A DNA stretch of 64,000 nt, taken from positions 1-64,000 of the forward strand of contig CAZOZL010000004.1 in assembly GCA_964584305.1 (NCBI GenBank). The letters are read 5' to 3'. A program made the translations under genes and the position numbers. Below, in pieces: positions 1 through 7,877 of the stretch (position 1 is the first letter of the stretch; every line of letters begins with the position of its first letter). The notes under the pieces were generated by a model, which was not told the DNA's origin, ran no database searches, and saw only the letters and a program-made list of their open reading frames with translations. This stretch comes from SB11 sp964584305. GTDB taxonomy: Bacteria; Bacteroidota; Bacteroidia; UBA8524.

Positions 1-1232
1 GTATTGTAAAATATGTTTTTGGGTAGGGCTATTATACATTCTAACCAATCGTTTTCTATTATGTGTTTGCGTATTTCGCTTTCGCCGCCGCCTGCATCGC
101 CTGTAAATAGTGCAGAACCGTTGTGTACGGTGGCAATACGGCTGCCCAATGGGCTTTTTTTGAAATCGTGTTTCATTTTGCTCACCATATTTAGCAAAAA
201 CAGTAATTGCCCATCGCTAATGGTGGGTAAACCTACCTGAAAGCGGTTATCTTTTATTTTTTCTTTGCCTTTTTTACCTCTATCGTCTACTATGGCATCA
301 GCATCTATTTTCCATGTTTTGCCGTAGGGTGGGTTGGATAGCATAAAATCGAACTTTAAATGCCCAAAACCATCGTTGGCAAGGGTAGAGCCGTATTTTA
401 TGTTTTCTGTTTGCTCGTCTTTTATCAGCATATCGCTGGTGCAAATGGCATAGGTTTCGGGGTTTACTTCTTGCCCATAAAGTTGAAAGTTGCCTTTGTT
501 GTTGGTTATTTCTAAGGCGTAGTGCTCGGCTTCGGTTAGCATACCGCCGCTACCACAGGCGGGGTCGTATATTAATTTTAAGTCTTTGCCCAATTTGTCT
601 TTTACGGGTAAAAACAAAATATGCGTCATTAGTTGTATTATTTCGCGGGGGGTAAAATGTTCGCCCGCTTCTTCGTTGTTTTCTTCGTTAAACTTGCGTA
701 TTAGTTCTTCAAACACATAGCCCATGCCTAAGTTGGTAAGTGGGGGCAGGGGTTCGCCTTTGGTGTTTTTGCTTTGGTTAGTGCTTAGGTTTATATCTTT
801 ATTGCACAGTTTTTCTATTAGGGCGTAGGTTATACCTGCTTCGCGCATGGTTTCTAACTGGTTGCGTAGCTTAAATTTGCTTATAATTTCTTGTACATTG
901 GGGCTAAAACCGTCTAAATACGCCTCAAGGTTGGTGTCTATATCGTCGGGGGTGTTTAGCAGGCTATCTAAGGTAAATTTTGATGTATTGTAGAAGGCAT
1001 AGCCCGAACTTGTTTTTAGTGCGCTTCTATCGTCTATTTTTTCTTTTAAAAGAAACTCGTAGGTCTGTAATACTTCGTCTTTTGTGGGTACAAGCAAAAT
1101 ATCTAAGCGGCGTATTACTGTAAAGGGTAGTATAATATCGCGGTATTTTCCACGTACAAAAACATCGCGCAAAACATCGTCGGCAATGCTCCAAATATAG
1201 CTTACTGTTTGGTTATGTACTTTTGGGTTCAT
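1..1232 (-). CDS. hsdM: Type I restriction-modification DNA methylase subunit HsdM (3' part outside window)
   Basis: N6-adenine methyltransferase subunit of a type I restriction-modification system, which works with HsdS and HsdR. I translated the minus strand by hand from the ATG at 1232 (MNPKVHNQTVSYIW); the frame stays open to the window edge, about 410 codons. The N-terminal helical HsdM domain is followed by the SAM-binding motif DPACGSGG and the catalytic motif NPPYG, in the order usual for gamma-class enzymes. The last visible residues (IALPKNIFYN) fit the family, so the C-terminus and probably hsdS/hsdR lie to the left. It appears to be cargo of the integrative element ending at mnmE. 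Family assignment is secure; activity is not shown. Confidence 0.93.
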   Translation of the reverse strand, partial: MNPKVHNQTVSYIWSIADDVLRDVFVRGKYRDIILPFTVIRRLDILLVPTKDEVLQTYEFLLKEKIDDRSALKTSSGYAFYNTSKFTLDSLLNTPDDIDTNLEAYLDGFSPNVQEIISKFKLRNQLETMREAGITYALIEKLCNKDINLSTNQSKNTKGEPLPPLTNLGMGYVFEELIRKFNEENNEEAGEHFTPREIIQLMTHILFLPVKDKLGKDLKLIYDPACGSGGMLTEAEHYALEITNNKGNFQLYGQEVNPETYAICTSDMLIKDEQTENIKYGSTLANDGFGHLKFDFMLSNPPYGKTWKIDADAIVDDRGKKGKEKIKDNRFQVGLPTISDGQLLFLLNMVSKMKHDFKKSPLGSRIATVHNGSALFTGDAGGGESEIRKHIIENDWLECIIALPKNIFYN

Positions 1233-1300
1233 ATATAATATTGGAGGTTTAGTGGAAACCTCAAAAATATGGTTTATTGGCTAATTATCTGTTATGAAGT

Positions 1301-1427
1301 AAAAAGGGGTGTTCGCGTATTCCTTTTTATAGACTACGTAGAAATAGTGTGCGGTTATACGCGCCCGCGTGTACAATGTGGGAAAAGTCTTTGATTTTGT
1401 CCCTTTTTGTGAAGTATGTGCAGGGGT
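1301..1427. repeat. Direct repeat copy A flanking the lipoprotein gene
   Basis: About 125 bases that recur at 2051-2178 with roughly 80 percent identity by eye. Shared blocks include TATAGACT, GCGCCCGCGTGTAC, ATGTGGGAAAA and TCTTTGATTTTGTCCCTT. It lies in the gap between hsdM and the lipoprotein gene; the rest of that gap (1233-1300 and 1428-1500) shows nothing I can name. Confidence 0.75.
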
Positions 1428-1500
1428 ATTTATTAGGAGTGTATATTTTTAAGTGTAAGAAAACCCTTTGATATTTTAATTATTTATGTAAAATTGCGTT

Positions 1501-2055
1501 ATGAAAAATACTTCTTATATAGCTATTATTTTGCTTGTTTTTGTTGGCTGCAAAAAAGAAAATACAAGTACTACCCCTCAACAAAATAACCAAACCACAG
1601 CTAATAACTATTATGAGGCAAACGGTAAACCAATAGTGAGTACTACCTTACTTGGCGCGGGACTAAATAAAACAAGTAATATTTTTAGTGTTAGTTTGGG
1701 AGAAGTAGTAGGCTCAGCTACTGAAACTTTAGCTTTATCACTTCACAATGCAAGGGTAGGTACTTTTGCAATTAAGGGTGATGCTGATATTTTGCAACCC
1801 GATTATTGCACAGGAGGCTATACAACTGGTTTAGTTAACGATTTGACATCCTATACAAGTAATGCTTGCAACATTACTATAAACCCTAATTTAACAGGGT
1901 ATGTCAATGGTGTGTTAAAAATTACCAAACTTGACGAAACTAATAAACTAGTATCAGGTGAGTTTAGTTTTGATGCTTGCACCATAACTGGTAATAAAAT
2001 TGCAAAAATTAGAAAAGGTTATTTTACTGATTTGCCTTTGTTAATTATGCAATAA
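1501..2055 (+). CDS. Small lipoprotein, DUF6252-like
   Basis: A 184-residue predicted lipoprotein of unknown function. The N-terminus is a short hydrophobic signal ending in the lipobox FVGC with Cys17 as lipidation site, followed by a polar Ser/Thr/Gln/Asn linker. The rest is a beta-rich domain with the pattern seen in Bacteroidota DUF6252-like proteins (LSLHNARVGTF, LVSGEFSFDA); this resemblance is from memory. It is the only plus-strand gene in the first 11 kb and is bracketed by two copies of a 125-base direct repeat, so it looks like a separately acquired cargo gene inside the island. Confidence 0.75.
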   Translation: MKNTSYIAIILLVFVGCKKENTSTTPQQNNQTTANNYYEANGKPIVSTTLLGAGLNKTSNIFSVSLGEVVGSATETLALSLHNARVGTFAIKGDADILQPDYCTGGYTTGLVNDLTSYTSNACNITINPNLTGYVNGVLKITKLDETNKLVSGEFSFDACTITGNKIAKIRKGYFTDLPLLIMQ

Positions 2056-2178
2056 AAGGGTGTTTGGGTATTGTTTTTTTATAGACTTCAAAAAAATAGT
2101 TTGCTGTACTGCGCGCCCGCGTGTACGATGTGGGAAAAATCTTTGATTTTGTCCCTTTTTGTGAAGTATGGGCAGGTG
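2051..2178. repeat. Direct repeat copy B flanking the lipoprotein gene
   Basis: Second copy of the repeat at 1301-1427, beginning at the stop codon of the lipoprotein gene. It carries the same GCGCCCGCGTGTAC and TCTTTGATTTTGTCCCTT blocks in the same order and spacing. Confidence 0.75.
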
Positions 2179-2224
2179 TATGAAAAGTTAAGAGTAAGCA
2201 ATGTTGCAACTAATATTATTGTGC

Positions 2225-2275
2225 CCCTTTTACGCGCCCGCGTAGTGATAGGTAATTAATCTTTGATTTTGTCTA
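2225..2275. repeat. Partial third copy of the direct repeat
   Basis: Contains the ACGCGCCCGCGT near-palindrome and TCTTTGATTTTGTC in the same order as copies A and B. The second block is also the 3' end of the winged-helix gene ending at 2256 (codons for DKIKD), so copies A and B may be decayed 3' ends of sister genes. Confidence 0.55.
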
Positions 2276-2576
2276 CTGTTATGCCAAAAAACTGTGGGGT
2301 ATTTGTGATACGGTAATGGATATATTTTTTTACCCCCCTTTCTACTGTAAAGCCTAAGCGGGCAAGTAACTGGGTGTACCTGTGCACCGTTTTTTTGCTT
2401 GTTTGTATGTGGTGGGCAATTTCTGCAATGCTACGCCACTGGTTTAGGTATGGTATTAGTTTTAGTATACGCTGTACCCTGCCAATATTTGGTATTTTTT
2501 CTGTATTAATTTCTACTAAACCTATGGTACGTATTTTTTGGGTAGGTATGTAGGTGGGTGTATATTTACTATTCAT
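2256..2576 (-). CDS. Winged helix-turn-helix DNA-binding protein of the island
   Basis: A 106-residue protein. Residues about 33-80 (RVQRILKLIPYLNQWRSIAE to LLARLGF) form a helix-turn-helix with a following wing (VERGVKKYIHYRI), like HTH_11/DeoR-type domains. No ligand domain is present. Its start overlaps the stop of the upstream primase gene (ATGA, 2573-2576), which implies translational coupling and a shared operon. It could be a regulator or an accessory replication protein of the element; the sequence does not decide. Confidence 0.75.
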   Translation of the reverse strand: MNSKYTPTYIPTQKIRTIGLVEINTEKIPNIGRVQRILKLIPYLNQWRSIAEIAHHIQTSKKTVHRYTQLLARLGFTVERGVKKYIHYRITNTPQFFGITVDKIKD

Positions 2577-3814
2577 AGCAGTATTTGTTTTAGTTTGTAT
2601 AACCTGTTTAGGTAGGGTAAAAAAGTAGGGTTGCCCGCGTTGCCTTTTAGTATCTCAAAATGTGAGTGTATAAAGTTTGCAGGGTTTAGTATGGTTTCAC
2701 ACGGGCTTAATGGTATTGGGCGGTTTGGAATTTGCAGGGCGGCAAAGTGGTTTTGGAGTTGGTTTATATCGTTATCCCAATTTATTGGGGGTGGAGTACC
2801 GCTAAAACTGGTTTGCTGATTTTCCGCACAGTTACGCACTATAATTGCAGGTTTATGCGGTGTGAGGGTTTGTGTAGACGGCTGCAAACATTGGGTTGGG
2901 GTTGTTTTGTTAGTACTGTGCACTAAAAGATAGTCGGCAATGTCTAAACCTTGTGCTTTTTCAGCATCGGTGGCGTGTGTTTCTATAAAGTTTGATACTT
3001 GCCAACGGGGTGATATTTTAGCGGCTTTTTCTTGCCATTTATCGTATGCCTTTAGGTCGGGTAATAAAATTACTTTTCGGTTTATTATGCTTCGGCATTT
3101 TTCAGCCGATAAGGTAGAAAGATTGCCCACTGCTAACCAGTTATATTGAGGGTAGTAAGCACTTGCTATAATGGCGGTTTTTTCACTTTCTACTAAGCAA
3201 ATGGTTTTGTTGGGTTGTTGGGTTATTAGATGTTCTCCAAACAAACATTGTTTTAGGTTAAAATTAGCCTGTTTTAGCAATTTATGTGCCCATGTAATGT
3301 AGTTGTGTGGTTGTTTTACTCTTTTGCCCGTTGTGGGGCTGTATAGCATTATTTTACCTGTACGAACTTTGCCCACATTATCTACCTGCCAAAATACGGT
3401 TGCACCCTGCCAATGTTTTGATGTACCGATATTGTACCTTGCTATGGCTTGCTGTGCCAAAGTAGCCCCAAAGGTGGTGGTTAGAAAGGTTATAAAATGG
3501 TTGCTTTGGTAGTTGCTTTTGCTTTGTTCTACTACTTGGGGTTGTATGTATGTGGTAGGCTTAGGTAGTATGGCTTTTTTGGGTGTATAGGTTTGTATGG
3601 GTTGGCTTATTCCATTATGGGCAAAGTATTGTTTTGGGGTGTAGTGGTAAGTGCAATTGTTTAGCCGTTCGCATTTGCCTACGTTGGGGGCAATATCTTG
3701 TAAGGTATCAGTATTAATATAGCGGCTAAAAGTACGGGGTTTACCACAGGCGGGGCACTTGTGGCGGCTGTTTATACCTTTGTAGGGTTGCAATATGTAT
3801 TGGTGTGTGTTCAT
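2573..3814 (-). CDS. TOPRIM primase-like protein with N-terminal zinc finger (DUF6371-like)
   Basis: A 413-residue protein likely to act in replication of the mobile element. The N-terminus has Cys/His pairs (CPACG near residue 20, later CERLNNCTYH) like the zinc fingers of mobile-element primases. About residues 200-265 look like a TOPRIM fold: the acidic motif ICLVESEKTA, then WLAVGNLS, then ILLPDLKAYDKW in the place of the DxD strand. This order matches Bacteroidota element proteins of the DUF6371 type. The C-terminal third is polar and lacks a recognisable helicase. The gene is coupled to the winged-helix gene downstream and preceded by a block of TTGCAAAC repeats. Confidence 0.8.
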   Translation of the reverse strand: MNTHQYILQPYKGINSRHKCPACGKPRTFSRYINTDTLQDIAPNVGKCERLNNCTYHYTPKQYFAHNGISQPIQTYTPKKAILPKPTTYIQPQVVEQSKSNYQSNHFITFLTTTFGATLAQQAIARYNIGTSKHWQGATVFWQVDNVGKVRTGKIMLYSPTTGKRVKQPHNYITWAHKLLKQANFNLKQCLFGEHLITQQPNKTICLVESEKTAIIASAYYPQYNWLAVGNLSTLSAEKCRSIINRKVILLPDLKAYDKWQEKAAKISPRWQVSNFIETHATDAEKAQGLDIADYLLVHSTNKTTPTQCLQPSTQTLTPHKPAIIVRNCAENQQTSFSGTPPPINWDNDINQLQNHFAALQIPNRPIPLSPCETILNPANFIHSHFEILKGNAGNPTFLPYLNRLYKLKQILL

Positions 3815-3825
3815 TACCTAATGCT

Positions 3826-3927
3826 GTTTGCAATTTGCAAAGGCGTATATAGGGGCTTGCAAACCTGCAAACATGAAAAGACGTTTGTAATTAACGTTTG
3901 CAAATGTATTTTGCAAACTTGCAAACC
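3826..3927. repeat. Iteron-like TTGCAAAC repeat cluster
   Basis: At least seven copies of TTGCAAAC or its complement GTTTGCAA (some with one change) in about 100 bases between the start of the primase gene and the end of the ATPase gene. Clear copies sit at 3826-3833, 3857-3864, 3896-3903, 3911-3918 and 3919-3926; weaker ones at 3834-3842, 3866-3872 and 3883-3890. The last two exact copies are in direct tandem. Placement between two replication-type genes suggests an origin or operator. Confidence 0.7.
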
Positions 3928-3934
3928 TTTGATA

Positions 3935-5125
3935 TTAAGAGGGTTCATTTAGGGTAAGTTTATAATAAACTGTTTTTTCTTTGGTTTCTTTAAATAGTTT
4001 GCAGCCTTCGCCTTTATTGTTTCTTATTTCAATTTCTGAACTCATTATTTCGGATATTCTACTTTCAATAGTTCTTGGGCTTGCCTTAAAATCTTTGCTA
4101 AGTTTGTCAAGTAATTCAACCCTTGTTAAGATTGTCCCGTCTCCTAAATATATTTCAATAAACTCAATCACATCTTCATTACTTGCTTTGCGTTTTCTGC
4201 TATTTATTACCCCTGTAACCTCGCTTGCATCTGCTAAAACCAGTCCTTTAACTTCATTGCAATATTTTATATAAAATGGGGTGTGTTTTGCTGTACTTCT
4301 ACATTTTAAATATCTTACCCGTATAATATCTGTATCATTTTGTTGGGCATCTTTTTCAAAACCTACCTGCATTACTGTACTTGCTTTGTTCATTAGTTCA
4401 GTGCCAAAATGCCCTCGTGCTTTGTCGCTTTTAGGGTTTTCGTGTATAAGGCAAAGAAATATTACATTATGTTCGTTTATAGCCATATTCATAAGGTCTA
4501 TAAGCTCCATGCTCTTATCTGTCTTATTAAAATCTTCTATACAATCGGTAGAAACGTCTAATACAATAAATAAAGGGCTATCAGTAGTTTTCTTAATATG
4601 GTTTAGATATTCGTTTAAGGTAGCAAACCTATCTTTACGACTTATTTGTAAAAGACTTATGTACTCAAAATTACTTGGGTGGTCGGCTTTATTGTAACCT
4701 GCATTTAATTGTATTGATTGTAAGGCATAGGGTAATTGCTCTGTTAAATTTCTTTCGGTATCTACGTAAATTACTTTGTGGGTTGCATTAAGGTTTAGTC
4801 TTTTAAACTCTAATAGTTCTTGAGGGTTTCCACTTTTTGCCAAAAAAGCAGCGCAAATATTTTCTGCTAACCTACTTTTATGTACCCCCGCTTGCCCCTG
4901 AATTACATTTATAGTATGTGGGAATATTACAGCGTTTTCACCTTGCTTTAATACGGGGTCTGAAAATTTTATTTCACTTGCTTTTAATTCCTTTAGTCTT
5001 TTACTTGTTGCAAGTACTGTTTTCAAGTTTTCCGAAATGTTGGTCTCTAAACTATTTTCAACCTCTGCCAAATGGTCTTCTAGGGCTTCGGGGGTAATAT
5101 TTTGGTTTGGGTTATTAGTTGGCAT
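3935..5125 (-). CDS. RecA-fold AAA ATPase, RepA-like helicase loader or helicase
   Basis: P-loop ATPase of the RepA/RecA-like class found in mobile elements. The Walker A motif is GQAGVHKS near residue 80, preceded by VIFPHTINVIQ; the Walker B strand is PLFIVLDVSTD. The C-terminal 80 residues resemble a winged-helix domain (TRVELLDKLSKDF, RTIESRISEI). I start it at the ATG at 5125 (MPTNNPNQN) rather than 5149, because AAAGGAGGGG lies eight bases upstream of 5125, whereas the 5149 start would overlap the previous gene by 35 bases. It lies in one operon with the small ORF and the HTH protein upstream, and pairs functionally with the primase-like protein downstream. Confidence 0.82.
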   Translation of the reverse strand: MPTNNPNQNITPEALEDHLAEVENSLETNISENLKTVLATSKRLKELKASEIKFSDPVLKQGENAVIFPHTINVIQGQAGVHKSRLAENICAAFLAKSGNPQELLEFKRLNLNATHKVIYVDTERNLTEQLPYALQSIQLNAGYNKADHPSNFEYISLLQISRKDRFATLNEYLNHIKKTTDSPLFIVLDVSTDCIEDFNKTDKSMELIDLMNMAINEHNVIFLCLIHENPKSDKARGHFGTELMNKASTVMQVGFEKDAQQNDTDIIRVRYLKCRSTAKHTPFYIKYCNEVKGLVLADASEVTGVINSRKRKASNEDVIEFIEIYLGDGTILTRVELLDKLSKDFKASPRTIESRISEIMSSEIEIRNNKGEGCKLFKETKEKTVYYKLTLNEPS

Positions 5126-5327
5126 AAAATGCCCCTCCTTTGGCTGCAATGTGTATTAGTAGTGCCAATGTATCAGCATTGATATTAAAACGAAAGGCAA
5201 GGGCTTGCACCATTGCGGGGGCTATGGGTTGTATGTGTGGTACTGTTTGCAGAAAAGTCCAAATATTTATACCTTTACCATAGCTCTTAACCACAAGACT
5301 ATGGCGGGTAAATTTATGTATCAGCAT
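5115..5327 (-). CDS. Small protein of unknown function in the island operon
   Basis: A 70-residue ORF (MLIHKFTRHSLVVK to GGAFYAN) that fits tightly between the HTH gene (stop at 5332, four bases away) and the ATPase gene, whose ATG at 5125 falls inside its last codons. No family is recognised and no membrane segment or Cys motif is seen; the middle is moderately hydrophobic (AMVQALAFRF, LALLIHIAAKGG). Its only support is the uninterrupted frame and the tight packing. Confidence 0.5.
   Translation of the reverse strand: MLIHKFTRHSLVVKSYGKGINIWTFLQTVPHIQPIAPAMVQALAFRFNINADTLALLIHIAAKGGAFYAN
5134..5139 (-). promoter_or_regulatory. Strong Shine-Dalgarno site deciding the ATPase start
   Basis: AGGAGG on the minus strand, eight bases before the ATG at 5125. 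Such a full site is unusual for Bacteroidota, where initiation usually does not rely on it, and may reflect the foreign origin of the island. Confidence 0.7.
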
Positions 5328-5331
5328 AAGT

Positions 5332-5685
5332 TTACCCCCTTTTGTTTTTAGTTAGGTACTGTGCAGCTTCAGCGGCTATTTCTGTATTGGTTTTTTTGCG
5401 CCCGTCTTTTATCCATTGGGTAAGTTCTGCTTTTGAAAAGTACAGCCGTTTACCCCGTTTGCTTACTGGTATTTCTGCACGATGCACTAACCCATATATG
5501 GTAGGTACTGATAGGCTAAGCATTTCAGCCGCTTGTTTAATGTTTAGAAGTTTGTCGGGGGCTGGTATAGCTTCACCACTTTTTTGAAGTAATAACTTTT
5601 CTAAGCTATCTAATTTTTTATGTAATTGGGCTACTGCTTCGGGTAACTGCTCGAAAGTTAGTGCCATGTTTTCTTTTTCTGACAT
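5332..5685 (-). CDS. Excisionase-like HTH_17 DNA-binding protein
   Basis: A 117-residue protein. After an N-terminal coiled segment (VAQLHKKLDSLEKLLLQKS), residues about 47-95 match the MerR-like helix-turn-helix of AlpA/Xis proteins: LLNIKQAAEMLSLSVPTIYG followed by the wing KRGKRLYFSKAEL. Such proteins direct excision or control element genes. It heads the operon that continues into the small ORF and the ATPase. A TTTGCAAAG motif like those in the repeat cluster at 3826-3927 lies just upstream near 5695, suggesting a common DNA-binding factor. Confidence 0.85.
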   Translation of the reverse strand: MSEKENMALTFEQLPEAVAQLHKKLDSLEKLLLQKSGEAIPAPDKLLNIKQAAEMLSLSVPTIYGLVHRAEIPVSKRGKRLYFSKAELTQWIKDGRKKTNTEIAAEAAQYLTKNKRG

Positions 5686-5755
5686 GGCAGCAAATTTGCA
5701 AAGTGGTTTCGGTGGTCTAAAAAGTGTTTTTGGTGGTTTTGGTGGTTAATCTTTA

Positions 5756-6625
5756 TTATTGCGTTTTGGTAGTGAAATATTTATAGAGATTACTCTTTAG
5801 ATAGTTATTTTCATCAAAAGCAGTATCCTTAAATGTAGAAATGTAATGTTTTGCAAAACGCAAATACTCAACAGATAAATTGCCTGATTTTCTAAAACTG
5901 TAAAGCTCTTTTAATGCCCATCCCAATTTTTTTTTGTTAAGTCCTGTTACTTTAATTACTTTGTTGAGTATAGGAAAAGTGCCCTTTTCAAAATATTGTT
6001 TAAGTGCATCTGTTAATATTTGGTAATCGGTATCATTTATATTTTTATTTTCTTTAAATTTTAGCAAATAATCATCTATTGTAGCTATTAGAGTACCTGC
6101 TTCAGGTTCAACAATGGGTTTTACTTCATTTTCAGGCTCTAAAGTGGTTTGCTTTTGCTTGTTTTCTTGTAAGGCTTTAATATAGGCTTCGTTTATTTCA
6201 ATTTTAATATTAAGCACCTCTTCATTCCGCATATTGTAAGCATAATGCCCCCTTGTAAGTGAACTTAAATTCACAGTAAAATTATTTATACTGATACTAC
6301 TAAGTTCTTCTTCAGCATATTCAATAGATTTTTTTAGGCGTTGGTCATAAGTTAACCCCAGCATATCATTTTCAGAATACTTTGTTTTTCGCGCTTTGGC
6401 TAAGTCCCTTATTATATAAAGTTCATTTTTACGTTTGGACAGTTGATAATTTAAGTTTTCTTCAAATTTTTCAATAATATTTAAGCAGCCTTCAAAAAAT
6501 TCCTCGACTTCATAGTATTCCTTTTCAGCGTTTTTAAATTGCCTATAAAAATAATTTTTTAAATTTTTATTAGTATTTGGATTGAAATATCCATCTAAAA
6601 CTACTTTGATGTACTCCATTGTCAT
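5756..6625 (-). CDS. Island protein of unknown function
   Basis: A 289-residue protein with no family that I recognise. The first 110 residues are rich in Glu/Lys/Tyr and predicted helical (FEGCLNIIEKFEENLNYQLS); an acidic Gln/Glu linker follows near 160-180; the C-terminal 90 residues (DYQILTDALKQYFEKG to KHYISTFKDTAFDENN) form a compact helical domain that I associate with other Bacteroidota element proteins, but cannot name. It lies between the integrase and the HTH_17 gene on the same strand. No signal peptide or membrane segment is seen. Confidence 0.6.
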   Translation of the reverse strand: MTMEYIKVVLDGYFNPNTNKNLKNYFYRQFKNAEKEYYEVEEFFEGCLNIIEKFEENLNYQLSKRKNELYIIRDLAKARKTKYSENDMLGLTYDQRLKKSIEYAEEELSSISINNFTVNLSSLTRGHYAYNMRNEEVLNIKIEINEAYIKALQENKQKQTTLEPENEVKPIVEPEAGTLIATIDDYLLKFKENKNINDTDYQILTDALKQYFEKGTFPILNKVIKVTGLNKKKLGWALKELYSFRKSGNLSVEYLRFAKHYISTFKDTAFDENNYLKSNLYKYFTTKTQ

Positions 6626-6670
6626 TTTGATATTGATTACTCCCCCGTCATTTGGTTAATAATATCCATT

Positions 6671-6693
6671 GTTTGTACTGATAGTGTACAAAC
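6671..6693. promoter_or_regulatory. Palindrome upstream of the unknown island gene
   Basis: Perfect 8-base arms GTTTGTAC and GTACAAAC separated by seven bases, in the 103-base gap between the integrase stop and the start at 6625. It could be an operator or a recombinase/excisionase binding site. Confidence 0.45.
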
Positions 6694-6728
6694 ATGATTT
6701 GTAGTGTTAGTTTTTTTCATATAATTTA

Positions 6729-7877
6729 TTAATCTAAGGTTATTTTGTTAGCCGCTTCACGTTTGGCTTTGTCTACCACTTTTGCATACACTTGGGTAGT
6801 TTTTAGTTCTCTATGCCCCAACATTTTTGAGACGGTATATATATCAGTACCCATACTAAGTTGTAAGGTGGCATAAGTATGCCTAAAACAGTGAAAAGTT
6901 ATGTGTTTTGTGATGCCAGCACCTTGTACCCACTGGCTTAAATATCCATTGTTGTATGCTGAATATACAAGCCCTGTAAATACTTTTTTGTTGGCTTCGC
7001 CTTGCTTGCTCAATAACTCAAAAGCCCCTTCAGAGATGGGTAGTACTTCAGTGCCTTTTGTTTTTTGTTGGGTGTATTGTATATGGTGTCCTGCTTCGTT
7101 ACTGTAACTTACTTCGCTCCATTTTAGTTTTTGAATATCTGAAAAACGAAGTCCTGTTAATGCTGAAAATAAAGCTGCTTGTTTTAGTAGAGGCATTTTG
7201 CATGGTGTTTTTGCAAGGGCTTTTAATTCTTCAAGGCTTAAATATTCTCTCTGGGTTTCGGCGGGTTTTATGGTGCTTACTTTGGCATTTATATCCGTAG
7301 GCAATAAACCGTCTTTATAGGCTTGTTTTAAGGCAGCTTTTAATTTATTGAAATACGATACTGCCGAATTTTGTGAAAGTGTTGTTTGTTTGGTTGTGGA
7401 GCTACGGTTGCTTGGGGTGGTTAATAGGTATTGTTTAAAATCATTGCACCATTTTTGGCTTACTTGGTTAAACAGCAAATTACCGCCTGTAAACCTTTGC
7501 AGGTAGTGCAATGCTGATACCCAATTATCGTGATTGGATGCTTTGCGTTTGTTTGCTAATTCTGTAAAATATTCTATAAATGAGAGTTCACCCTGTTCTT
7601 TTAGTTTTAGTTGCTCTAATTCGTAGCCTGTATATATCTCGGGCTTGTTCAGTTCATTCTCGCGTTTTTGCCTTATCTGTTCTGCTAATTGCAGGGTTTC
7701 TTTGTTGGCTTGTTTATCCAACGGGTGTTTGGGTTTATCCATAAGGTACAGTCCTAAAAATTCACGACGGGTGGGTTGCCCTGTTTCGGGGTGGGGTATA
7801 GCAGGGTAAAAGTCTAAATACAAACTTTGTCTATTGCCTGAAATTACTTTTTGCCTTAGCTTAGTTTTTGTTGCCAT
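6729..7877 (-). CDS. int: Tyrosine recombinase (integrase) of the element
   Basis: A 382-residue site-specific recombinase. The N-terminal part has the Arm/SAM-like DNA-binding region found in Bacteroidota integrases (SFIEYFTELANKRK, NWVSALHYLQRF). The catalytic domain has the first Arg in ALTGLRFSDIQKL, the second-box HxxR in HCFRHTYA, then MLGHRELKTTQVYAKV with the His/Gly-His and the nucleophilic Tyr. All catalytic residues are present, so the enzyme should be active. The gene overlaps its upstream partner by one base (TAATG), and both lie next to the 3' end of mnmE, the proposed attachment site. Confidence 0.95.
   Translation of the reverse strand: MATKTKLRQKVISGNRQSLYLDFYPAIPHPETGQPTRREFLGLYLMDKPKHPLDKQANKETLQLAEQIRQKRENELNKPEIYTGYELEQLKLKEQGELSFIEYFTELANKRKASNHDNWVSALHYLQRFTGGNLLFNQVSQKWCNDFKQYLLTTPSNRSSTTKQTTLSQNSAVSYFNKLKAALKQAYKDGLLPTDINAKVSTIKPAETQREYLSLEELKALAKTPCKMPLLKQAALFSALTGLRFSDIQKLKWSEVSYSNEAGHHIQYTQQKTKGTEVLPISEGAFELLSKQGEANKKVFTGLVYSAYNNGYLSQWVQGAGITKHITFHCFRHTYATLQLSMGTDIYTVSKMLGHRELKTTQVYAKVVDKAKREAANKITLD

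Noticed and set aside
2071..2259. A 62-residue plus-strand frame after the lipoprotein gene
   Set aside because: It lies inside the direct repeat copies B and C and has no protein-like features.
5126..5149. Upstream ATG at 5149 as start of the ATPase gene
   Set aside because: It would overlap the small ORF by 35 bases, and the strong AGGAGG site is placed for the ATG at 5125.
5700..5750. GGTGGTTTTGGTGG repeats upstream of the HTH_17 gene
   Set aside because: Short G/T-rich repeats without symmetry or recurrence elsewhere; not enough to call a site.
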